Assembly (NCBI GenBank): GCA_003150515.1
Contig: QALW01000045.1
Coordinates: forward strand, 1 to 41,441
Origin: Selenomonadales bacterium
GTDB taxonomy: Bacteria > Bacillota > Clostridia > Christensenellales > QALW01
Length of the DNA: 41,441 nt
Direction: 5' to 3'
The notes under the pieces: generated by a model
Seen by the model: only the letters and a program-made list of their open reading frames with translations
The model's database searches: none
What the model was told of the DNA's origin: nothing
Translations under genes and position numbers: made by a program
In this document: in pieces, positions 31,497 through 40,405 of the stretch
Position numbering within the stretch: the stretch's first letter is position 1
How the letters are laid out: the number at the start of each line of letters is the position of its first letter

Positions 31497-32234
31497 ATGC
31501 CTTGGGGTATTTCTATTATCGCAGCCATGGCTGTGCTGCTGCTGTTCGGCGTAGGCGAAAAAACGGCCAAACGGCTATCGCTGAATAAAACTTTGGCTAT
31601 TTTGCTGCTGCTCGTTACCGCCGCGGGATTATTAATTCCCGATATACGCATAGGCAGCGCGCTTGTAATTAATCTGGGAGGCTTTCTCTTCCCCCTTATA
31701 GTGGCCGTTTACATTTTTGCAAAAGCGCGCCCCGGCCAAATCGGGCACGGACTTATATGCGCCCTGGCCGTAGCCGCCGTTATGCTGGCCGCTTCCTATT
31801 TCATTTCTCCCGTACCCGAAGGGATTATAGCCGAGCCCGGCCTGCTCTATGGAGTTATAGCGGGATTAACCGCCTTTATCGCCGGCTTTAACAGCGTCAG
31901 CGCCCTGGGCGGCCTGCTCTCGGGACTGGTGCTCTGGGACGTCGCTCTGGGCCTGCTCTACAGATATTATTATGCTCTCAACGTGCCCGTGGAGCTGGGC
32001 ATGTATTCCTTTGGGGACACTCTGGCCCTGGCGTTTATAATCTGCGCTTTCCTCACTTCTCTTACCGCCGAGCGCGAAAGCCGCAAGGCCAGCCAGAACA
32101 AGCGTATAAAAATGTATAAAAAATACAGCCTGTTTGAAATCGGGGATATAGAGCAGGAAGAGCGCCGAGATGATGAACATTCGGAAAAAATCAGCGGCGA
32201 TGATTGGCCGGAAGATGAAGAAAAGCATAATTAG
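31497..32234 (+). CDS. DUF1614-type integral membrane protein
   Basis: 245 residues, about six to seven membrane helices and a charged cytoplasmic tail. The block ALVINLGGFLFPLIVAVYIFAKA followed by LLYGVIAGLTAFIAGFNSVSALGGLLSGLVLWDV is the DUF1614 pattern. In many Clostridia such a gene lies near the DUF512 radical SAM protein, der and plsY, as here; a sporulation or membrane role has been suspected but is not established to my knowledge. The ATG at 31497 has GGAGAAGGAG upstream; a longer in-frame start at 31455 lacks a site. Its end overlaps the next gene by 65 bases. Confidence 0.85.
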   Translation: MPWGISIIAAMAVLLLFGVGEKTAKRLSLNKTLAILLLLVTAAGLLIPDIRIGSALVINLGGFLFPLIVAVYIFAKARPGQIGHGLICALAVAAVMLAASYFISPVPEGIIAEPGLLYGVIAGLTAFIAGFNSVSALGGLLSGLVLWDVALGLLYRYYYALNVPVELGMYSFGDTLALAFIICAFLTSLTAERESRKASQNKRIKMYKKYSLFEIGDIEQEERRDDEHSEKISGDDWPEDEEKHN

Positions 32235-32961
32235 CCTGGCTATGGCTCTTATTTTCCTTCTTCCCTGCTCTTACGGCCTGGTAATCAACGAGGACGGCCA
32301 AACTCTTTCAGAAGCCTCCGGGCTTAAAGAGGGGGATAGAATCATTCTGCCCGACGGAAGCATGTACAGAATGGTTCAAAAGGAAGAATTGACGGCCAGA
32401 CTGGATGAGATCCTGCCTGAAATTTCCGAGAAGGACACGCTTGGACGGATGTACAGATATAAGCGCATAGGCGTTTACGGAATCAACCGGGAAATTGAGG
32501 ACGTCTCTCAGGCCCTGAAGGAATACGGCGCGGTAACTCTTAATAATGAAAAGGAGCTGAGCGCCCAGGAGAAAGCCCAAAAGCTTTCTTATTCAGGCGC
32601 CGCCCTTTTGCTGGGCGTCGCAAGCGCCCCGGGAAAGGAAATACGCTTAAGAGTGTGGCGCACAGTCAGCCAGAAGGATTCCATGCTGATCGCGCGTCGG
32701 GCTATGAATAAGGGCAGTATAAACTGCCTGATTATTCAGAATCCCCCGGCGGGCCAATCTCTGGCGCAGCCGCGCATTATTTTGGAAATAGGCCAGGACG
32801 CAGCTTCCGGCCAGGTCCTTAAAGCCCTGGCCGATATAGGCGGCGCCCTTTTTGACGAAGCAATGCAGCCGGATGGCAGCGCCCAGGCCTCGCTCTATAT
32901 TGCGCCCGTATGCCTTGGACTTATCTTTATTTGCTTCGTATGCTCATTCTTCCGTCCTTAA
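32170..32961 (+). CDS. Two-membrane-segment protein of unknown function
   Basis: 263 residues. A basic N-terminal tail precedes a first hydrophobic segment (about 17-36), then a soluble region of about 200 residues, then a C-terminal membrane segment (about 245-262). The soluble part has SKEL-like alternating helices and strands (EDVSQALKEYGAVTLNN, LRVWRTVSQKDSMLIARRAM) with no recognised family. ATG at 32170 is supported by AGGAAGAG, but it gives a 65-base overlap with the DUF1614 gene; the ATG at 32215 (MKKSIISLAM) would make a cleaner signal-like start but lacks a site. Coupled translation with the upstream gene is likely. Confidence 0.75.
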   Translation: MMNIRKKSAAMIGRKMKKSIISLAMALIFLLPCSYGLVINEDGQTLSEASGLKEGDRIILPDGSMYRMVQKEELTARLDEILPEISEKDTLGRMYRYKRIGVYGINREIEDVSQALKEYGAVTLNNEKELSAQEKAQKLSYSGAALLLGVASAPGKEIRLRVWRTVSQKDSMLIARRAMNKGSINCLIIQNPPAGQSLAQPRIILEIGQDAASGQVLKALADIGGALFDEAMQPDGSAQASLYIAPVCLGLIFICFVCSFFRP

Positions 32962-32993
32962 TTCAGCCGGCTTAACTCAATCAAAAAAACGCA

Positions 32994-33033
32994 GGCATTA
33001 AGAGCTGGGAATCTCTTAATGCCTTTATTCTTA
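32994..33033 (+). terminator. Rho-independent terminator after the two membrane protein genes
   Basis: GGCATTAAGAG (32994-33004) pairs exactly with CTCTTAATGCC (33013-33023), followed by TTTATTCTT. Confidence 0.88.
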
Positions 33034-33170
33034 TGAATAAGATGGAAAATAATTTTCCCCGTTTGTTCAAAACGGGAACGCGCCGCATTCTCCGGCAGGA
33101 ATTCCGCCGCGCCGTCAGCGCTTCTCTATCCACAATATTTTAAATTTCAGTTAAAAAAGCGTCCGCTTTA

Positions 33171-33199
33171 TTGACATTTAAACGATAATAATTCATAAT
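33171..33199 (+). promoter_or_regulatory. Promoter of the radical SAM-der-plsY block
   Basis: TTGACA (33171-33176), 17-base spacer, CATAAT (33194-33199). The leader to the start codon is about 165 bases long; no ORF or known riboswitch is seen in it. Apart from this and the terminator at 32994, the region 32962-33369 shows nothing. Confidence 0.8.
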
Positions 33200-33369
33200 A
33201 AGTATGAACAATATAATCAAAGTATAATGCGTTTTTGCTTGGACGGCGACGCGGCAAAACGGATAGTCTCCCCATATAAGGCGCGTTGTATTCTGATTGT
33301 ATTGTCTGGTTATATTTTTATACCGAAAAAGCGCGCAAAGCGCGCTGATCGGCAGAATTGGGGGAACGC

Positions 33370-34695
33370 ATGCTCGGCCATATAATAACCGAGGTTTTAG
33401 AGGGCTCCATAGCAGACGAGCTGGGGATAAAGCCGGGCGACCGTCTGCTGGCCCTGGACGACCAGCCGGTATTGGATTTAATTGATTATAAATATTTCAC
33501 CTCTCTGAATAAATACAGCGTTACCATTCAAAAGGAAAACGGAGAAGCAATAATCTTTGATATAGAACAGGATGAAGACGAATTTTTAGGGCTTTGCTTT
33601 AAGGACGACCTGCTCAAAATTAAGCATTGCCATAATAAATGCGTATTCTGTTTTGTGGATCAGCTTCCGCCCAATTTAAGAAGCACTCTTTATGTTAAGG
33701 ACGACGACTGGCGGCTTTCCTTTATAATGGGCAATTATATTACTCTGACCAACCTTACCGAGAAGGATATTCAGCGCATAATAAGCAGAAAAGTCAGCCC
33801 GTTATATATTTCCGTGCATACTACCGATCCCGAGCTTCGCCGGAAAATGCTCAACAATCCCAAGGCCGGAGAATTAATGCCTCTTTTGGAGCGCTTCGCC
33901 CGCAACGGCATAGATTTCCATGCGCAGATTGTGCTCTGTCCGGGGCTCAACGACGGTTTCCAGCTTAGAAAAACCTTTGAGGATTTATTAGTGCTTTATC
34001 CTCATTGCCTGAGCCTCGCAGTTGTTCCCGTAGGGCTAACCTACCACCGGCGCGGGCTTTATAAACTGCACCGCGTAAACGAGCAGAACGCCAATCATAT
34101 AATAGACGATGTGGAGCGCTGGCAGGAAAAATGCCTGGAGCTTAAAGGCACCCGCTTTATTTTCGCCGCCGATGAAATGTATATGCTCGCCAACCGCGAG
34201 CTTCCCTCTTACGAAAGCTATGAAGGCTTCTGCCAGATTGAAAACGGAGTGGGCATGCTGGCCAAATTTGAAAGGGAAATGACTGAGATCCTGCCTATGC
34301 TTCCTCCATGGATTCTGGATAGAAAAGTCTCTATAGCCTGCGGAGTATCCGTAGCTCCTTTTATGAAGAAGCTCTGCGGCATACTTAAGGAAAAATATTA
34401 CAATCTGGATGTATATATATATCCCATACACAACCATTTCTTCGGCGAAAGCGTTACTGTTACCGGGCTGATAACGGGCAGGGATATAGCCGTGCAATTG
34501 GACGGGCAGCCTTTAGGAGACGAACTGCTTATATCCAGAAGCATGCTGAGAGAAAAAGACGACGAGCAGCATTTTTTGGACGACCTCACTCTAAAGGACG
34601 TCTCCAACTGGATTAACCATAAAATAACTCCGACTGACAACGACGGCGCCGCGTTCGCCCTGGCCGTGCTGGGGCTGGACGCGGACAGCATCTAA
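33370..34695 (+). CDS. DUF512 / PDZ-type radical SAM protein
   Basis: 441 residues. A PDZ-like N-terminus (about 1-60, GSIADELGIKPGDRLLALDDQP) is followed by the radical SAM motif HCHNKCVFCFVDQLP with Cys87, Cys91 and Cys94 binding the 4Fe-4S cluster, then GNYITLTNLTE, YISVHTTDPELRRKML and the C-terminal DUF512 part with YPIHNHFFGESVTVTGLITG. This protein is nearly universal in Clostridia next to der, but its reaction is not known. ATG at 33370 is chosen for GGGGGA upstream; a TTG at 33358 is the alternative. Confidence 0.92.
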   Translation: MLGHIITEVLEGSIADELGIKPGDRLLALDDQPVLDLIDYKYFTSLNKYSVTIQKENGEAIIFDIEQDEDEFLGLCFKDDLLKIKHCHNKCVFCFVDQLPPNLRSTLYVKDDDWRLSFIMGNYITLTNLTEKDIQRIISRKVSPLYISVHTTDPELRRKMLNNPKAGELMPLLERFARNGIDFHAQIVLCPGLNDGFQLRKTFEDLLVLYPHCLSLAVVPVGLTYHRRGLYKLHRVNEQNANHIIDDVERWQEKCLELKGTRFIFAADEMYMLANRELPSYESYEGFCQIENGVGMLAKFEREMTEILPMLPPWILDRKVSIACGVSVAPFMKKLCGILKEKYYNLDVYIYPIHNHFFGESVTVTGLITGRDIAVQLDGQPLGDELLISRSMLREKDDEQHFLDDLTLKDVSNWINHKITPTDNDGAAFALAVLGLDADSI

Positions 34696-34716
34696 ATCAG
34701 CATATATAATTTATCA

Positions 34717-34740
34717 GCCGTAAGCATAATCATTTACGGC
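34717..34740 (+). other. Hairpin in the radical SAM-der gap
   Basis: GCCGTAA and TTACGGC form a seven-base stem immediately before the weak der ribosome site (GGCGGAAAG). No T tract follows, so it looks more like a translation or mRNA-stability element than a terminator. Confidence 0.4.
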
Positions 34741-34756
34741 GGAAAGCAGAGATTGA

Positions 34757-36073
34757 ATGAACGGACTTGTAGCGGTAGTGGGACGCCCCAACGTAGGCAA
34801 ATCCACCTTTTTCAACAGAATGGCCGGCCGCCGGCTTTCCATAGTTGAGGATACTCCCGGAGTGACCAGGGACAGGCTTTATGCCGATGTGGAATGGCTC
34901 AGCCATACTTTCACTCTTATAGATACGGGCGGAATAGAATTAAGCAGCGATGATGAATTTTTCAGCCATATGCGCCGCCAGGCCGAGCTGGCCGTGGATA
35001 CCGCCGACGTAATATTATTTTTTACAGACGCGCGGGAGGGATTGACGGCGGACGATATGGAAGTGGCTCAATATCTTCGCAGACGGCATAATAATATATT
35101 GCTGGTCGTAAACAAAACGGACAGCCCCAAGCAAAGAGAAGCTCTTTATGATTTTTACGAATTGGGGCTGGGCGAGCCCATAGCCATAAGCGCAGAGCAG
35201 GGCCTGGGGCTGGGCGAGCTTCTGGATGAAATAATCTCCCGGCTGCCTAAAGGAGAGCCCGCGGAAGAAGGCGGAATTTCCATAGCGGTAGTGGGCAAGC
35301 CCAACGCCGGCAAAAGCTCCCTCGTAAATAAGCTGCTTAACGAAGAACGAAGCATAGTGAGCGATATCCCCGGCACAACCAGAGACGCTTTGGACACCAA
35401 ATTTATATTTGACTCTCAGCCCATGACCATAATTGACACGGCGGGCATAAGGCGCAAGCGCAGCATAGAGGACCGAAGCATAGAGCGTTACAGCGTTATG
35501 CGCTCCTTGGGCGCGATTAGAAGATGCGATGTAGCCCTTATTCTGATAGATGCCTCTGCCGGCATTACAGAGCAGGACGTTAAAATCGCCGGATATGTGC
35601 ACGAGCAGGGCAAAGCCGCGGTGGTATTGGTAAATAAATGGGATTTAATTGAAAAAGACGCTAAAACCAGCGAAAAATTCAAAAAGCAGCTTTACAGCGA
35701 TTTGGCGTTTATGGATTATGTGGATATACAATTCATCTCCGCTAAAACCGGCCAGAGAACGCAGCGCGTGCTGCCCGCCGTGCTTGAAGCGCACGCCCAG
35801 GCCGTCCGCCGAATCCAAACGGGCGCTCTCAACGACGTGCTCAACGACGCCGTGGCCGTCAATCAGCCTCCTTCAACCGGGGGCCGGCGCCTGAAAATAT
35901 TCTACTGCACTCAAGTAGCCGTACAGCCTCCCACCTTTATAATTTTCGTAAATCAAGCTCAATTAATGCACTTTTCCTATGAAAGATATCTGGAAAACTG
36001 CTTTAGGAAGGCTTTTGGTTTTAAAGGAACGCCCATAAAAATAATACTGCGCGAACGAGACGGAGAGGAGTAG
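34757..36073 (+). CDS. der: Ribosome-assembly GTPase Der (EngA)
   Basis: 438 residues. Two tandem GTPase domains and a C-terminal KH-like domain, unique to Der, which matures the 50S subunit. Domain 1: GRPNVGKS (9-16), DTGG (56-59), NKTD (119-122). Domain 2: GKPNAGKS (180-187), DTAGIRRK, NKWD. The KH-like part carries VNQPPSTGGRRLKIFYCTQ and KGTPIKIILRER. The start codon is ATG with a poor ribosome site; a hairpin lies just upstream. plsY follows six bases later. Confidence 0.98.
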   Translation: MNGLVAVVGRPNVGKSTFFNRMAGRRLSIVEDTPGVTRDRLYADVEWLSHTFTLIDTGGIELSSDDEFFSHMRRQAELAVDTADVILFFTDAREGLTADDMEVAQYLRRRHNNILLVVNKTDSPKQREALYDFYELGLGEPIAISAEQGLGLGELLDEIISRLPKGEPAEEGGISIAVVGKPNAGKSSLVNKLLNEERSIVSDIPGTTRDALDTKFIFDSQPMTIIDTAGIRRKRSIEDRSIERYSVMRSLGAIRRCDVALILIDASAGITEQDVKIAGYVHEQGKAAVVLVNKWDLIEKDAKTSEKFKKQLYSDLAFMDYVDIQFISAKTGQRTQRVLPAVLEAHAQAVRRIQTGALNDVLNDAVAVNQPPSTGGRRLKIFYCTQVAVQPPTFIIFVNQAQLMHFSYERYLENCFRKAFGFKGTPIKIILRERDGEE

Positions 36074-36079
36074 ATTTTT

Positions 36080-36709
36080 ATGTTTTTCAAAGTGATTTTA
36101 ACCGTTATCATAGGCTATCTTTTAGGCTGTATTTCAGCCGCCTATCTCATAGGCAAAAAATTCGGGCATATTGATATCCGCCAATACGGAAGCGGCAACG
36201 CGGGCACTACCAACATGCTGCGCACTATGGGCATAAAATACGCCGCGCCCACTCTTTTATTGGATATGCTCAAGGCCGCCGCGGCCGCGCTGCTCGGCTG
36301 GCTGATTATGGGCAGCCGCTGGGGCATCGCAATCGGAGGCTATGCCGCCGTATTGGGGCATACCTTCCCCTTCTATATGGATTTTAAAGGCGGAAAGGGC
36401 GTAGCCGCAATATGCGGAGTGCTTATGGTGCTTAATCCAGTATTGGGAATTATTCTTCTGGTGCTGGGCATTCTGGCTAATCTTATAGTTAAAATATATT
36501 CCCTGGTATCCATAATCGGCATACTGGTTGCGGCCGTTTGCTATACCATTTTTGCAAACGGCGACGCTCCCACCATAGTTTTCGCCTGGGTGGCTTTTAT
36601 TCAGATAGTCATATCTCACCTTCCCAATATCAAGCGGCTGCTTTCGGGCACCGAAAGCAAGATGACCTCTCTGGACGGCTCCGGGAGCAGAAAACGCCAG
36701 CTCAGATAA
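36080..36709 (+). CDS. plsY: Acyl-phosphate:glycerol-3-phosphate acyltransferase PlsY
   Basis: 209 residues, about five to seven membrane helices. PlsY moves an acyl chain from acyl phosphate to glycerol-3-phosphate, the first step of phospholipid synthesis in Gram-positives. GSGNAGTTNMLRTMG, GHTFPFYMDFKGGKGVA and the late IVISHLPNIKRLLSGTESK are the family motifs. GAGAGGAG precedes the ATG. It is coupled to der and ends in the terminator at 36774-36818. gpsA and spoIVA, often next in Clostridia, are not here. Confidence 0.96.
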   Translation: MFFKVILTVIIGYLLGCISAAYLIGKKFGHIDIRQYGSGNAGTTNMLRTMGIKYAAPTLLLDMLKAAAAALLGWLIMGSRWGIAIGGYAAVLGHTFPFYMDFKGGKGVAAICGVLMVLNPVLGIILLVLGILANLIVKIYSLVSIIGILVAAVCYTIFANGDAPTIVFAWVAFIQIVISHLPNIKRLLSGTESKMTSLDGSGSRKRQLR

Positions 36710-36773
36710 GCCCAATTTCTTAAATGAACCGCCGTTATCAATGGGCGCTCATAATAATTATAAGGCGCATTCC

Positions 36774-36818
36774 CCTCCCGCATATCGGCCCCCGGCCGGC
36801 GCGGGAGGTTTTTATTTT
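36774..36818 (+). terminator. Rho-independent terminator of the der-plsY transcript
   Basis: CCTCCCGC (36774-36781) pairs with GCGGGAGG (36801-36808), the loop holding a further GGCC-rich palindrome, followed by TTTTTATTTT. Confidence 0.88.
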
Positions 36819-36909
36819 CAGACAACCCTCTCAAAAGATCGGATAATGCAATCAGACTTTTTAGAAAAAGTAGAAAAATAAAAAAGTTAAAAATAGGCAT
36901 AAATAGCTA

Positions 36910-36938
36910 TTGAAATTGGATTTTTAATTTGTTATAAT
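36910..36938 (+). promoter_or_regulatory. Promoter of the LamG surface protein gene
   Basis: TTGAAA (36910-36915), 17-base spacer, TATAAT (36933-36938), in a very AT-rich stretch. Confidence 0.88.
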
Positions 36939-36975
36939 TTATATTAGCAATTTAAATTTAAAAAGGAGTGATTGG

Positions 36976-37980
36976 ATGAAAAAAATGCTTGCAGTTTTGC
37001 TGGCGCTTGTTCTGATGCTTGGAATGACCATAATAGCAACAGCGGCGCCCACCGAAGAGGGATTGATTGTCTATTACAGTTTTGACAGCGATTCGGAAAC
37101 GGTTGCAAACGGGGGAACGGCCGAAGCGGACGGAAAGGCCAACAACGTCACTTACGCCGAAGGCGCGGTTGGAAATGCCGCGGTCTTTAACGGGATGGAT
37201 TCAAATATTGAATTCACCCTGGCCGAAGGCATGCCCAGCTTTACGATGTCCATCTGGATTAATCCCACTGAAGTATGGACGGACGACGAAGTGCCCTATT
37301 CCATAGTCTGCTCTACAGCATGGGATAATTCCGCCGTGCACACTCATATCACGGGCGGGATACTGCGCGGCTCCATGGCTTCATGGAAAAACGCGGATTA
37401 CATGCAGGAGGAATATACTCATACGCGCGAGGATGCGCTGGATTGGAGCGATACTCCCGATATGGCCGGGAAGTGGTTCCATATGGCGCTCACTATGGAC
37501 GGAGAAACCCAAACCCGCTGCCTGTATATTAACGGCACTTTAGTAGGTAAAGACGTTGCCGATTCAGTAAGCGAAGAATTATTTAAGGGCGGCATTGAAA
37601 TCGGTTCATGGAAAGCGGATTCGCAGCGCTATTTTTACGGCATGCTGGACGAATTCCGTTTATATGACCGCGCCCTGACCCAGGATGAAGTAAAGGAACT
37701 GACCGCTCAGGTTGCGGACGTGGATACGATACCCGAACCCACTCCCGCGCCCAAGCCCACTCCCACCGCTACGCCTGAAATTACCAATTCGGCCGCAGCC
37801 GCTGCTTCGCCCTCCAATACCGTTAAGGCAACGGGCACTGCCAACGCAGCCACTGCCACAACCTCTCCCTCGGACGAGAGTCCCAGCTCCATGACTTGGC
37901 TTTGGATTGTATTAGCCATTGCAGTAGTCGCGGTAATCATTATAGTTGTCGTTGTAAAAAATAAAAAGAAGAAAGCATAA
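36976..37980 (+). CDS. Secreted LamG/concanavalin A-like surface protein with C-terminal membrane anchor
   Basis: 334 residues. Signal peptide (about 1-24, MKKMLAVLLALVLMLGMTII), then a Laminin_G_3-type jelly-roll domain (about 28-235): LIVYYSFDSDS, AVFNGMDSNIEF, FTMSIWINP, WFHMALTMDG, CLYINGTLVG and YGMLDEFRLYDRALT are the classical strands. A Pro/Thr/Ser/Ala-rich linker (about 245-302) follows, ending in a single membrane helix (about 304-326) and a KKKKA stop-transfer tail. There is no LPxTG motif, so the protein is held by its membrane segment. Such domains bind glycans. AAGGAG precedes the ATG, and the gene has its own promoter and terminator. Confidence 0.92.
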   Translation: MKKMLAVLLALVLMLGMTIIATAAPTEEGLIVYYSFDSDSETVANGGTAEADGKANNVTYAEGAVGNAAVFNGMDSNIEFTLAEGMPSFTMSIWINPTEVWTDDEVPYSIVCSTAWDNSAVHTHITGGILRGSMASWKNADYMQEEYTHTREDALDWSDTPDMAGKWFHMALTMDGETQTRCLYINGTLVGKDVADSVSEELFKGGIEIGSWKADSQRYFYGMLDEFRLYDRALTQDEVKELTAQVADVDTIPEPTPAPKPTPTATPEITNSAAAAASPSNTVKATGTANAATATTSPSDESPSSMTWLWIVLAIAVVAVIIIVVVVKNKKKKA

Positions 37981-38066
37981 TTTATAAATATCCTCTCTGT
38001 CCGGTTTTCATATTATTCCGGGCAGGCCGGTATTAAGACTTTTTCAAATTATGCAAACTGACAGAG

Positions 38067-38121
38067 CCTGAGAGGGAGGAGACATTGCAGAATGTTTCCT
38101 CCCTTTCAGGTTTTGCTTTTT
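38067..38121 (+). terminator. Long rho-independent terminator of the LamG gene
   Basis: An 18-base stem (38067-38084 with 38093-38110, two G-U pairs) and eight-base loop are followed by TTTTGCTTTTT. The remaining bases to 38226 contain no gene. Confidence 0.9.
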
Positions 38122-38226
38122 ATAGCACATTTGCTCCGCCGCCGGGCGGCGTTTCCTTTTTTTGAGGGAACGCCGCATAAATTATCCGCCCCGGCGCCCT
38201 CCGCCTCTGTTTTTTAACGCGCGCAG

Positions 38227-39546
38227 TTAAAAGCCCCCCGCCTTCCTCCTGCGGGCCGCAATATAAAATATGCCTCCCAAAACGGCCGCCGAGGCCTCGG
38301 CCGATGGAAAGGCGCACCATATTCCCGTCAGCCCGGCGGCCCCCGAAAGCAGGTACGCCGCCGGTATTATAATAATAAAACCTCTCATAAGAGAAATTAT
38401 ATGCGCCGGAAGAGCATGCCCGGACGAAGCGAAATACATGGAAATAATGATATTGAATCCGGCAAACGGGCAGCCTGTAAAATAGAGCTTCAGCCCTTTA
38501 ACGGCCATAGCCTGAAGCTGAATGTTTCCCTCGCTGTTAAAAACGCCCGCTATGCCGTCGGCACCCAGAAATACAACGGCATATATTCCGGCCGACATAA
38601 TAAGCGTCGTCCACAAGGCGTATTTTAAAACCGCTTGCATTTTTCTTATATTCCCCGCGCCGTGCCCGCTGCTTATAAGAGGCTGGATTCCCTGCGCTAT
38701 ACCGGTATAAATCGCCAGCACAACAAGAGATAAATTGGCTATAACCCCATAAGCCGCCACTCCCGTATTCCCCTCCAGACTCAGAATAATGGAATTAAAC
38801 ACCATCATCACAATGCCTGAAGAGCATTCTGTAACCATTGAAGGAAACCCGCCGGCAATAATTCTTCTGATAAATTTGAGTTCAGGCCTGCTTTTAATTA
38901 TTCTGAATCGGTTTCTTTTATTTATAAAATGAACGGAGAGAATGATAATGCTGATAACGGGCGCTATGCCTGTGGCCAGCACCGCTCCGAAAATCCCCAT
39001 GCCGCATGGGAAAATAAACAGCCAGTCCAGAGCAACATTGGAAAGGCTCCCCGCAATCATAGCGGCCATGGCAAGCTGCGGCGCTCCGTCGTTGCGTATA
39101 AAGCATAACAGCGCATTATTTAAAATAAATGCCGGCGCGAAAAGCAATATAACCTGCAAATAGGTGCGGGACATATCGTAAACTGCGCCCTCCGCTCCCA
39201 TAAAGGAGATAATCGCGTCCGAAAAAAACGCTCCGGCGAACACAAAAATCAGCGCCAGGACGAGGCAGATATAAAGGGTATTCATAAAAGCCCTGTTGGC
39301 GGCGTCATGATTATTCCGGCTCTTTTCTACGGCGTATTTCACGCCCCCGCCTATCCCGGCCATAAGGCCGCCGCCATGTATAAAGCTGTAAACGGGTATA
39401 GCCAGATTCAGAGCCGCCAGGCCGTCCGAGCCCAGCCCCTTGGCAACAAAAAACGTATCCGCCAATATATAACAGGACAATCCCAGCATTCCCAAAACAT
39501 TCAGCGAGGAATATTTGGCAAATTCCTTAAAAAACGATTTAATCAT
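38227..39546 (-). CDS. MATE-family multidrug/metabolite exporter
   Basis: 439 residues, about twelve membrane helices in two bundles of six. The N-terminal NVLGMLGLSCYILADTFFVAKGLGSDGLAALNLAIPVYSFIHG and the second-half AAYGVIANLSLVVLAIYTGIAQGIQPLISSGHGAGN are the paired MATE signatures. Family members exchange cations for drugs or metabolites; the substrate is not predictable. GGAGGG precedes the ATG by five bases, and a terminator hairpin with its T-run ends exactly at that site (39558-39592). The MATE gene has no separate promoter that I can see. Confidence 0.94.
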   Translation of the reverse strand: MIKSFFKEFAKYSSLNVLGMLGLSCYILADTFFVAKGLGSDGLAALNLAIPVYSFIHGGGLMAGIGGGVKYAVEKSRNNHDAANRAFMNTLYICLVLALIFVFAGAFFSDAIISFMGAEGAVYDMSRTYLQVILLFAPAFILNNALLCFIRNDGAPQLAMAAMIAGSLSNVALDWLFIFPCGMGIFGAVLATGIAPVISIIILSVHFINKRNRFRIIKSRPELKFIRRIIAGGFPSMVTECSSGIVMMVFNSIILSLEGNTGVAAYGVIANLSLVVLAIYTGIAQGIQPLISSGHGAGNIRKMQAVLKYALWTTLIMSAGIYAVVFLGADGIAGVFNSEGNIQLQAMAVKGLKLYFTGCPFAGFNIIISMYFASSGHALPAHIISLMRGFIIIIPAAYLLSGAAGLTGIWCAFPSAEASAAVLGGIFYIAARRRKAGGF

Positions 39547-39557
39547 AATAACCCTCC

Positions 39558-39592
39558 AAAAATAAAAGGCCCGTGTTGTGCTCCACAGGCCT
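39558..39592 (-). terminator. Terminator hairpin ending directly at the MATE ribosome site
   Basis: On the minus strand AGGCC...GGCCT, with GTG/CAC pairing further in, is followed by TTTTATTTTT and then immediately by the GGAGGG of the MATE gene. It ends the PPOX transcript or works as a conditional terminator for MATE. Confidence 0.72.
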
Positions 39593-39636
39593 GCCGCACA
39601 AATTCCCAGCCCCGGCGGGCTTAATTCTTTATTATA

Positions 39637-40137
39637 TTATAAGCCTTTCCGCCGCATCTCGGCCAAAGCCCGGCTCTGCTTGCCGCTAAGATGCTCAACG
39701 CTCATTTCCAGCATGCATAAGGCCTCCCAATCCTTTTTAATGGCGTTTTCTCTGTTGACCGCGCTGTCGTCCGGAACGTATTTTCTGCCCAAGGCGTCAA
39801 TCGCCCGCATAATTTCTTCTTCATTCTCCATTACTTTTATATTCCCAAAGACTATGACGCTCTTAAACAGGGTTGTATATTCCTCCGACATTATATCATC
39901 CTGGGCTATTATGCAGAAAGAAGCTTTTGAATTCTTCTTTACGGCGTCCAGCTTATGCCCGCTTTTGGCGCAATGAAAATACAGCCTCGAATTAAAATAC
40001 ACATAGCTCATAGGCACGCCATAGGGATATCCCCCATCCCCCCATACGGACAGCACTCCCGAGCTTCCTCTTTTTAGAAGCTCCTGGCATTCCTCAAGCT
40101 CAAGGGATTGATTTTTTCTCCGCATTTGCCTGAACAT
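39637..40137 (-). CDS. PPOX-family flavin-nucleotide-binding protein (NimA-like)
   Basis: 166 residues, split beta-barrel of the pyridoxamine 5'-phosphate oxidase superfamily. SSGVLSVWGDGGYPYGVPMSYVYFNSRLYFHCAKSGHKLDAVKKNSKASFCI is the NimA-type order, followed by SVIVFGNIKVMENEEE. Such proteins bind FMN or related cofactors; some reduce nitroimidazoles, but that cannot be read here. GGAGG is twelve bases before the ATG, somewhat far. The promoter is consensus. It lies upstream of MATE on the same strand with a terminator between. Confidence 0.88.
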   Translation of the reverse strand: MFRQMRRKNQSLELEECQELLKRGSSGVLSVWGDGGYPYGVPMSYVYFNSRLYFHCAKSGHKLDAVKKNSKASFCIIAQDDIMSEEYTTLFKSVIVFGNIKVMENEEEIMRAIDALGRKYVPDDSAVNRENAIKKDWEALCMLEMSVEHLSGKQSRALAEMRRKGL

Positions 40138-40254
40138 TTTTTAAATTTCCCTCCTTAATAAAAAATAAAGCATTGAACTTCGCATCTTCTAACGGCCTAA
40201 TGATACGAAACCAACGCTCCCTGCCCGGCGGCAGACATCCTTATGTTTTTTATA

Positions 40255-40283
40255 ATTTTAATATACCCTTTGGAGTTTGTCAA
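40255..40283 (-). promoter_or_regulatory. Promoter of the PPOX gene
   Basis: Minus strand: -35 TTGACA (40278-40283), 17-base spacer, -10 TAAAAT (40255-40260). No clear plus-strand promoter for the amidase was found in 40284-40405. Confidence 0.88.
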
Positions 40284-40405
40284 ATATAAATTTGCGCGGC
40301 GATTAGACTGCGCATAATTTTGGCGCTGTCCGTTTTGCGCCCAGGCGCATAATATAAATTATCAGCCGGCGTATGTCAGAATAGGCCGGAAAAACGGAGG
40401 AAACA

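Noticed and set aside
33200..33369. Structured riboswitch in the long leader of the DUF512 gene
   Set aside because: No recognisable aptamer pattern or terminator pair was seen; only a short GCGCGC palindrome before the start.
36976..37980. Sortase-anchored surface protein
   Set aside because: There is no LPxTG-like motif before the C-terminal membrane helix; the linker runs directly into the helix and a lysine tail.
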